Source: Euphorbia lathyris (lineage: Eukaryota > Streptophyta > Magnoliopsida > Malpighiales > Euphorbiaceae). From it: a DNA stretch of 64,000 nt. Shown in pieces: positions 61,397 through 64,000 of the stretch. Location of the stretch: positions 17,277,001-17,341,000 of the forward strand of contig NC_088914.1 in assembly GCF_963576675.1 (NCBI RefSeq), written 5' to 3'. The position numbers and the translations under genes were made by a program. The notes under the pieces were generated by a model. That model was not told the origin of the DNA and searched no databases. It saw nothing but the letters and a program-made list of their open reading frames with translations. The first letter of the stretch is position 1. Each line of letters opens with the position of its first letter.

Positions 61397-62371
61397 GAAG
61401 AAAAAGGAGGGAAAGAAGAAACGGAAGAAAACTAACCAAATCATGACAGCAGAGGCGAGAGACAACTTAACAAAACCCCATAGATCCTGAAAAGCTTTCA
61501 TTGAAAATCCATTCCAAGCTCTACCACAGGTTCCACTTATAATGTAAATGAATTGACATATATCAATGAACCACCACGCTGCGTTTAAAACCGCCGCAGC
61601 ACCGACCATTCCCCACCCCAATTTCAGCATAAACAACCAGCTGAATATCACATGTAATACAAGCGCCAATCCTGCAATTACCGCCATTACCATTATTTTG
61701 CTCTGTGCCTGCAAAAATTTCGCCATCGGAAAGTTCAAAGCGTAAGCAAATAACTGAGGAATCATATACAGAGCGAATAATCCCGCCGATGTAGATATAG
61801 CTTCCGTTTGCCCGATTGCCTTCAAGATGTTTGTTGCAAAGACATAGAGCAAACAAAGAAACGACGCCGTAGTGCAAAGAATCACCCAAGATCTCTGCAA
61901 ATAGACTCCTAACATATCTACTTGCCCTGCCCCAAATGCTTGTCCGGTTAGCGTTTCGAGTGCGCTTCCCATCCCAAGCTGTTGATTCATCAATATTAAT
62001 TAGTTTCTATAAATCAATTGAAGATACAAGGAATTTATCGCTCAAAACCAAATCGAGTTCAATCTAATCAATTTTACCATAATTCCGAAGGAAAAACCGG
62101 CGATGACAGAGTTCTCAACGGAAATGGCGGCGAGATCTAGAGCGCTGAGTTGGCCGGCGAAAGTTTGAGTGATGGCGCCGAGGGAGTATTGACAGAGTGT
62201 TGTGAACATTGCTGGGGCAGCTAGGAACCAGAGTTTTTTGGATTCCTTAGAGAATTCTCTGAAGAAATCACGGGGACTTGTGATCGGAGCGATGTCATCG
62301 GCGCCGGCAACAAAGGTTGTGGCGGAGGAGGGATTAGTAGAGAGAAGAAGGGGTTGAGTTGAATCTTCCAT
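45644..62371 (-). CDS. MATE-family (DTX) multidrug/metabolite efflux transporter, copy B
   Basis: Eight exons, in transcript order: 62078-62371, 61437-61978, 49312-49398, 48975-49031, 48227-48465, 46289-46407, 45866-45952, 45644-45721. All junctions are GT-AG, and the joined frame is 501 codons with one final stop. The product is a 12-helix MatE antiporter, probably in the vacuolar or plasma membrane, exporting organic compounds. Marks: [43 protein letters not shown], a GIWLGMMSG start of exon 7 and a C-terminal EDRIKKWGG. Exons 2 to 8 have exactly the lengths of copy A; exon 1 is 21 bases shorter. Intron 2 is 12 kb, through an LTR array nested in a MITE. With no defect seen, it is the better candidate for a working gene. 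TT12-like or other DTX subclades cannot be told apart here. Confidence 0.92.
46465..46849. mobile_element. Tourist-like (PIF/Harbinger) MITE with TAA target duplication
   Basis: It starts CGGGGTGTTTG and ends CAAACGCCCG, with TAA on both sides (46462-46464, 46850-46852). The 385-bp interior is non-coding. A 3-bp TAA/TTA duplication and such ends are typical of Tourist MITEs. It lies in intron 5 of MATE copy B and is absent from the same intron of copy A. Confidence 0.75.
47330..47625. mobile_element. partial MITE related to the one at 33400-33908
   Basis: It shares TTCATTTTTAATATGTTTTA, ATCGAGTGATCAATTG-like and CTTTTTGGACAAGTTGATGG, ending ATGATGTATTAAGCC, with the element near exon 3 of copy A, in the same or inverted sense. 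It lies in intron 5 of copy B. Confidence 0.45.
50104..50876 (+). repeat. LTR 1 of the gag-only array
   Basis: 773 bp, TGATGAGG...CTGCATCA. It contains a TATATAT promoter-like box at 50696-50702 and one copy of the 21-bp repeat unit before GTAGCCTGCC. It holds a truncated piece of the gag C-terminal frame (50183-50404). It differs from LTRs 2 and 3 at several sites it shares with LTR 4. Confidence 0.92.
50879..50890 (+). promoter_or_regulatory. tRNA-iMet primer-binding site, unit 1
   Basis: TGGTATCAGAGC, two bases after the LTR end, complementary to the 3' end of plant initiator tRNA-Met. The same site recurs at 53943-53954 and 56986-56997, and is absent after the last LTR, as expected for an array ending in an LTR. 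Confidence 0.92.
50928..53426 (+). CDS. gag-protease ORF, unit 1 of the array
   Basis: 832 codons, open. N-terminal coiled coil (residues about 15-55, EAMEANMKAMNDKMIELEEK); an Asp/Gly/His-rich linker; retrotransposon gag domain about 219-375 (DLPSFGGELDIEGFLDWLLE, GGASVWWDNVKEERR); zinc knuckle CFRCNEPGHRSNEC near 462-475; a retroviral-type aspartic protease near 548-640 (ELIVDGGSQENVLS, YHLLLGRPWQFDRD). From residue about 733 the frame crosses the polypurine tract and continues about 300 bases into LTR 2, giving a tail with repeated TRGV/ARGV-type peptides. It packages element RNA and may process itself; there is no polymerase. Differs from units 2 and 3 at about ten residues. Confidence 0.9.
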   Translation: MVQPRITTEAMGANDQRFEAMEANMKAMNDKMIELEEKQEAGRRDILLAMERLALEFRNTHTQPAGDPHRRNEDATRPPLDRHPTPPPMRTQAPKRMDPRVHEVRHPNAMVIRNADGDSDGDLFDDFDLNRIARNMGLKHDVGIGNVRHADNMNMHDVVGPVHVRAGNLDILNDDDVGGHGRENYGMNDPYGGHDVDRGGYRAGMNGRVGYGGHYDRDDAFKLKVDLPSFGGELDIEGFLDWLLEVERFFDYAGIPEDRRVRLVAYRLKGGASVWWDNVKEERRRGGREPIRSWRRMKSMMRERFLPPDYEQYIYSSYRNCSQGPRSVHEYTSEFLRLSARANLSETESQKTSRYLEGLRYNIQDRIGTQMVIRIQDARNIALKAESQLNVRARDRYRRPRIDEVCEEGEEPKEVGKDKSGARSSGTKVVNGERSPNGDVRPFRTVAPPKGNNPYTKPAPFKCFRCNEPGHRSNECPKRRGAYVVERYDDDDYGGNDGVYCEPIDSGSSGDERKVHVVKRVLMSVEQEHNPRHQLFRTRGLIHGLKCELIVDGGSQENVLSKAALSKFGFVPEPHPNPYRVGWIKEGEKLNVTHRCKVPISIGAYHDEVMCDVIDMDVYHLLLGRPWQFDRDTSHTGRDNTYTVFKDGAKYILTPLKGLTRGEKKAALIVHPSREPTPLGDARVGEAVKLLVAGHPNQEKNITHGVSGTPTLGKSHSCSTLELGSNSFKEGENDEDSLSLSPSPEESNKSRANQPDTQGVLTTARGVENSLSEEVSSPQDTRGVTPVTRGVKPEPESKNGQKAEYVGRTTRDATRKFHQQEPPSPETLIRGA
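53110..53125 (+). promoter_or_regulatory. polypurine tract of unit 1, inside the gag frame
   Basis: TAAAGAAGGGGAGAA directly precedes LTR 2. It primes plus-strand DNA in LTR elements and here also codes for part of a FKEGEN peptide. The same tract precedes LTR 3 and LTR 4. Confidence 0.8.
53126..53940 (+). repeat. LTR 2 of the gag-only array
   Basis: 815 bp, the longest, with three copies of the 21-bp repeat (about 53485-53540). Serves as 3' LTR of unit 1 and 5' LTR of unit 2. It codes for the last ~100 residues of the unit 1 gag protein. Confidence 0.92.
53992..56490 (+). CDS. gag-protease ORF, unit 2 of the array
   Basis: 832 codons, open, same domain order as unit 1: coiled coil, gag, zinc knuckle, aspartic protease, LTR-encoded tail. 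It shares with unit 3, against unit 1, PPPDRHPT, NADSDSD, NLALKAE, GASSSG, RTAAPP and VRPSREP. Private changes include GSSEDE and HDPKHQ. Closer kinship to unit 3 suggests units 2 and 3 arose by the latest duplication step. Confidence 0.9.
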   Translation: MVQPRITTEAMGANDQRFEAMEANMKAMNDKMIELEEKQEAGRRDILLAMERLALEFRNTHTQPAGDPHRRNEDATRPPPDRHPTPPPMRTQAPKRMDPRVHEVRHPNAMVIRNADSDSDGDLFDDFDLNRIARNMGLKHDVGIGNVRHADNMNMHDVVGPVHVRAGNLDILNDDDVGGHGRENYGMNDPYGGHDVDRGGYRAGMNGRVGYGGHYDRDDAFKLKVDLPSFGGELDIEGFLDWLLEVERFFDYAGIPEDRRVRLVAYRLKGGASVWWDNVKEERRRGGREPIRSWRRMKSMMRERFLPPDYEQYIYSSYRNCSQGPRSVHEYTSEFLRLSARANLSETESQKTSRYLEGLRYNIQDRIGTQMVIRIQDARNLALKAESQLNVRARDGYRRPRIDEVCEEGEEPKEVGKDKSGASSSGTKVVNGERSPNGDVRPFRTAAPPKGNNPYTKPAPFKCFRCNEPGHRSNECPKRRGAYVVERYDDDDYGGNDGVYCEPIDSGSSEDERKVHVVKRVLMSVEQEHDPKHQLFRTRGLIHGLKCELIVDGGSQENVLSKAALSKFGFVPEPHPNPYRVGWIKEGEKLNVTHRCKVPISIGAYHDEVMCDVIDMDVYHLLLGRPWQFDRDTSHTGRDNTYTVFKDGAKYILTPLKGLTRGEKKAALIVRPSREPTPLGDARVGEAVELLVVGHPNQEKNITHGVSGTPTLGKSHSCSTLELGSNSFKEGENDEDSLSLSPSPEESNKSRANQPDTQGVLTTARGVENSLSEEVSSPQDTRGVTPVTRGVKPEPESKNGQKAEYVGRTTRDATRKFHQQEPPSPETLIRGA
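56190..56983 (+). repeat. LTR 3 of the gag-only array
   Basis: 794 bp, with two copies of the 21-bp repeat. Shares ACGTGGGGCGTACCACTAGG with LTR 2 (LTRs 1 and 4 read ACCACCAGG), so the two inner LTRs are sisters. Confidence 0.92.
57035..59533 (+). CDS. gag-protease ORF, unit 3 of the array
   Basis: 832 codons, open, same domains as units 1 and 2. Private changes: PEDMRVR, MKPMMRER, LSATANL, IEEVCEE, LIIDGGSQ, PEQHPNP and KKVALIV. The zinc knuckle and protease motifs are intact. Its tail runs into LTR 4 and stops at 59531-59533 within ACGCGGGGCGTGA. Confidence 0.9.
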   Translation: MVQPRITTEAMGANDQRFEAMEANMKAMNDKMIELEEKQEAGRRDILLAMERLALEFRNTHTQPAGDPHRRNEDATRPPPDRHPTPPPMRTQAPKRMDPRVHEVRHPNAMVIRNADSDSDGDLFDDFDLNRIARNMGLKHDVGIGNVRHADNMNMHDVVGPVHVRAGNLDILNDDDVGGHGRENYGMNDPYGGHDVDRGGYRAGMNGRVGYGGHYDRDDAFKLKVDLPSFGGELDIEGFLDWLLEVERFFDYAGIPEDMRVRLVAYRLKGGASVWWDNVKEERRRGGREPIRSWRRMKPMMRERFLPPDYEQYIYSSYRNCSQGPRSVHEYTSEFLRLSATANLSETESQKTSRYLEGLRYNIQDRIGTQMVIRIQDARNLALKAESQLNVRARDGYRRPRIEEVCEEGEEPKEVGKDKSGASSSGTKVVNGERSPNGDVRPFRTAAPPKGNNPYTKPAPFKCFRCNEPGHRSNECPKRRGAYVVERYDDDDYGGNDGVYCEPIDSGSSGDERKVHVVKRVLMSVEQEHDPRHQLFRTRGLIHGLKCELIIDGGSQENVLSKAALSKFGFVPEQHPNPYRVGWIKEGEKLNVTHRCKVPISIGAYHDEVMCDVIDMDVYHLLLGRPWQFDRDTSHTGRDNTYTVFKDGAKYILTPLKGLTRGEKKVALIVRPSREPTPLGDARVGEAVELLVAGHPNQEKNITHGVSGTPTLGKSHSCSTLELGSNSFKEGENDEDSLSLSPSPEESNKSRANQPDTQGVLTTARGVENSLSEEVSSPQDTRGVTPVTRGVKPEPESKNGQKADYAGRTTRDATRKFHQQEPPSPETLIRGA
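59233..60026 (+). repeat. LTR 4 of the gag-only array
   Basis: 794 bp, two copies of the 21-bp repeat; ends CTGCATCA directly before the target duplication AAATG. It shares the ACCACCAGGG variant and CACGCGTGAGG with LTR 1, as expected if LTRs 1 and 4 are the outer pair of the original insertion. Confidence 0.92.
60444..60761. mobile_element. inverted-repeat MITE (Mutator-like ends)
   Basis: GGCATAATACTCATTTCACT at the left is the inverse of AAATGAGTATAATGCC at the right. The arms continue with TAAACTATCAAAATCATCAA. 318 bp, non-coding, in intron 2 of MATE copy B. The target duplication is blurred by A-rich flanks. Confidence 0.6.
60782..61343. mobile_element. inverted-repeat MITE inserted in an AAT microsatellite
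   Basis: The left end AGGGTAATTAATTTATTATT and the reverse complement of the right end (ACAAATTAATTACCCT) match, with arms of about 100 bases (CTATATTTTAACAAAACA / TGTTTTGTCAAAATATAG). Both flanks are AAT repeats (60763-60781, 61344-61395), so a 9-bp duplication AATAATAAT is possible but ambiguous. Confidence 0.6.
61344..61395 (+). repeat. (AAT)n microsatellite beside exon 2 of MATE copy B
   Basis: About 16 AAT units with one GAT interruption, 41 bases from the splice donor of exon 2. A shorter run of the same repeat lies on the other side of the MITE, so the MITE split one microsatellite. Confidence 0.85.
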
Positions 62372-64000
62372 TGAGTATTGCTCTGCTTCTGCAACTCTCG
62401 AGAACTGGGATTTAAAGCATATTGTTTAGTTGACATATTATTAGGCATTCATTTTTTAAAGTTCTTTGTATCTATTCTGCAATAATATCATATTTTATTA
62501 CACCCAAAATTTTAAGATCATATAAAACTATTTTGTTTAATTATTTCTAAGCTTCCTAGAGTTGACTAAATAGATACCTCCTACTCTCACATTAATTGTA
62601 TGCATCAAATAAATATTTTAACCATTCATTTCTCATATCCTTTTAAACCTTTAAAACTATAATACTAAATTAAATTCAATAATTTTGTATTCTTATTCAA
62701 TTATAAGTCATGTTTGTCAAATAGGTGTTAGCTGGTAATCTTCTTGGTTAACTAATTTGACTAGTTGATTTGATAAGCAGATTGTGTAAACTTGTTTCAT
62801 AAAATTTATCTGATTGTTAATAGTTGTTTGTATAAAATGACAAATAAAGATATGGATCATGTTTAACAATTAACTGTTAACTGATTACCTTTTTAGTTAG
62901 CTGATTTGACTAGCAAATCGTGTGAATTTATTTAGTAAAATTTAACTGATTGCTAATAGCTGTTTGTTTGTGTAAAATGATAAATAATCACATTACTTAA
63001 TATTTTTAGGTTGATATAAAATTTTGATAACTTTTTGTATTTGATTAAGGTTGAAATGTAACTTAAAAAATATTGAAATATTTAAAATTATTATTGGTAT
63101 ATCTTTTTATCTTTTTACATGTTATTTTAATTAATAAAATTACAATTATCCACTACGAACACCACTCCAACCTTAAATTTTACTACCTAATATCTATAAT
63201 GGAGATAGTAAAAATGTAATCCAATATAATATTAACGGTCACTGATTTGTGAAATGGAGTTTCTATTGATCCAAAATGATATAAATATTTTAAAGTATTA
63301 TCATATCTTCTCAGAAGATATTTTATTAGACTAGATAGTCATGATAAGCTTCTAAAACCTCTTTCTATCCTAATTAGGATGCTTCCGTCCTATTATAATT
63401 AAAATATATGAGACTGTGTAATTGACGTATGAATAAGAGAGATTTAATCCTCTTTAGAGATTGTTTGGATGATGGTATTTGGAAGTATATGAGGACAAGT
63501 GTAATTAGTTAATCCTGTTTGTTTTGCGGTGTAATTGAAGAGTATAGTAAATGAGGGTAGGTGAGATGAATTTTGACTAATTTTCCTTACATTCCAAATT
63601 AAAGAGAAATTATAGTTAGGATCTTTTTATTCCAAAATTACCCCTTGTCTTCTATTTTATTTATATAAATGAAAGGATGTAAAAGTAATTTTATATATAA
63701 TTACATTATTTTTTTTTGAAGTAATATATAATTATATTATTAAAACCATCACTTATTATTATATTTATGCAACAATACTCCAATTATTCATATTTATCAT
63801 TTCTTAAGCAATTACTAACTTAATCATAGGGAGTCTCGGCTGGCAGCAGCCCTTCGTTTTTATTTTTTTTGCAAGTTAAGCCACAACTTCCTTAAATAAA
63901 ATGTCTTGCTCAATTAGGTAAATTTTTCACAAAGCTATTATTAATGAGGTGCATGTGAACCTGAGAAACATCATGAGTTTATCAAGTATTTGTTCGCGAG
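62372..64000. other. upstream region of MATE copy B, no further gene
   Basis: AT-rich. Two related segments, about 62735-62850 and 62895-63000, share ATTTGACTAG, TAAAATTTA.CTGATTG.TAATAG.TGTTTGT and AAAATGA.AAATAA, a diverged tandem duplication. No coding region or RNA gene is supported. The promoter of MATE copy B should lie at the left end. Confidence 0.5.

Overview
This is a plant nuclear genome window. The protein families, the telo-box promoter of a cytosolic ribosomal protein gene, GT-AG introns, and the plant lineages of LTR retrotransposons, LINEs and MITEs all point to a flowering plant, most likely a eudicot; the species cannot be named from sequence alone. Two thirds or more of the window is transposon sequence or its remains.

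Host genes. (1) An intact single-exon RPL27A (uL15) gene lies at 116-556 (+). (2) The last exons of an unidentified short gene may lie at 1478-2348 (+). (3) Two tandem MATE/DTX transporter genes, both on the minus strand, share an 8-exon structure with near-identical exon lengths. Copy B (45644-62371) is open for 500 codons. Copy A (6423-35158) has a TGA in exon 7 that should remove the last 29 residues.

The MATE introns have been enlarged independently. In copy A, intron 3 (21.7 kb) carries an RTE-type LINE (15149-29360, 17-bp target duplication). A young Ty3/Gypsy element of the Tat/Retand type (17772-28729, 5-bp target duplication GGATC, LTRs about 98.6% identical) has inserted into the LINE's reverse transcriptase. 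Intron 4 of copy A holds MITEs and a LINE 3' end. In copy B, intron 2 (12 kb) carries a Mutator-like MITE (49811-60141, 9-bp duplication). A tandem array LTR-gag-LTR-gag-LTR-gag-LTR (50104-60026, 5-bp duplication AAATG) has inserted into that MITE. The array is a gag/protease-only (TR-GAG type) LTR element amplified in tandem, with all three 832-codon ORFs open.

The most distinctive content is in the two LTR families. The Tat element carries, besides its minus-strand gag-pol frame, a convergent plus-strand gene block (about 18300-22115). That block has its own TATA boxes and at least one clear intron, and encodes a mobile-element domain protein with a coiled-coil tail, then a second protein with a gag-like zinc knuckle. 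An older, decayed relative at about 3340-5880 has the same convergent layout. In the gag-only array, the gag frame runs through the polypurine tract and about 300 bases into the downstream LTR, so the last ~100 residues are LTR-encoded. The LTRs also differ by whole copies of a 21-bp, CpG-rich repeat.

The interval between the MATE copies (35159-45643) holds a large inverted-repeat element, a Stowaway MITE, a decayed L1-type LINE (about 39080-44049) and a 185-bp tandem repeat.
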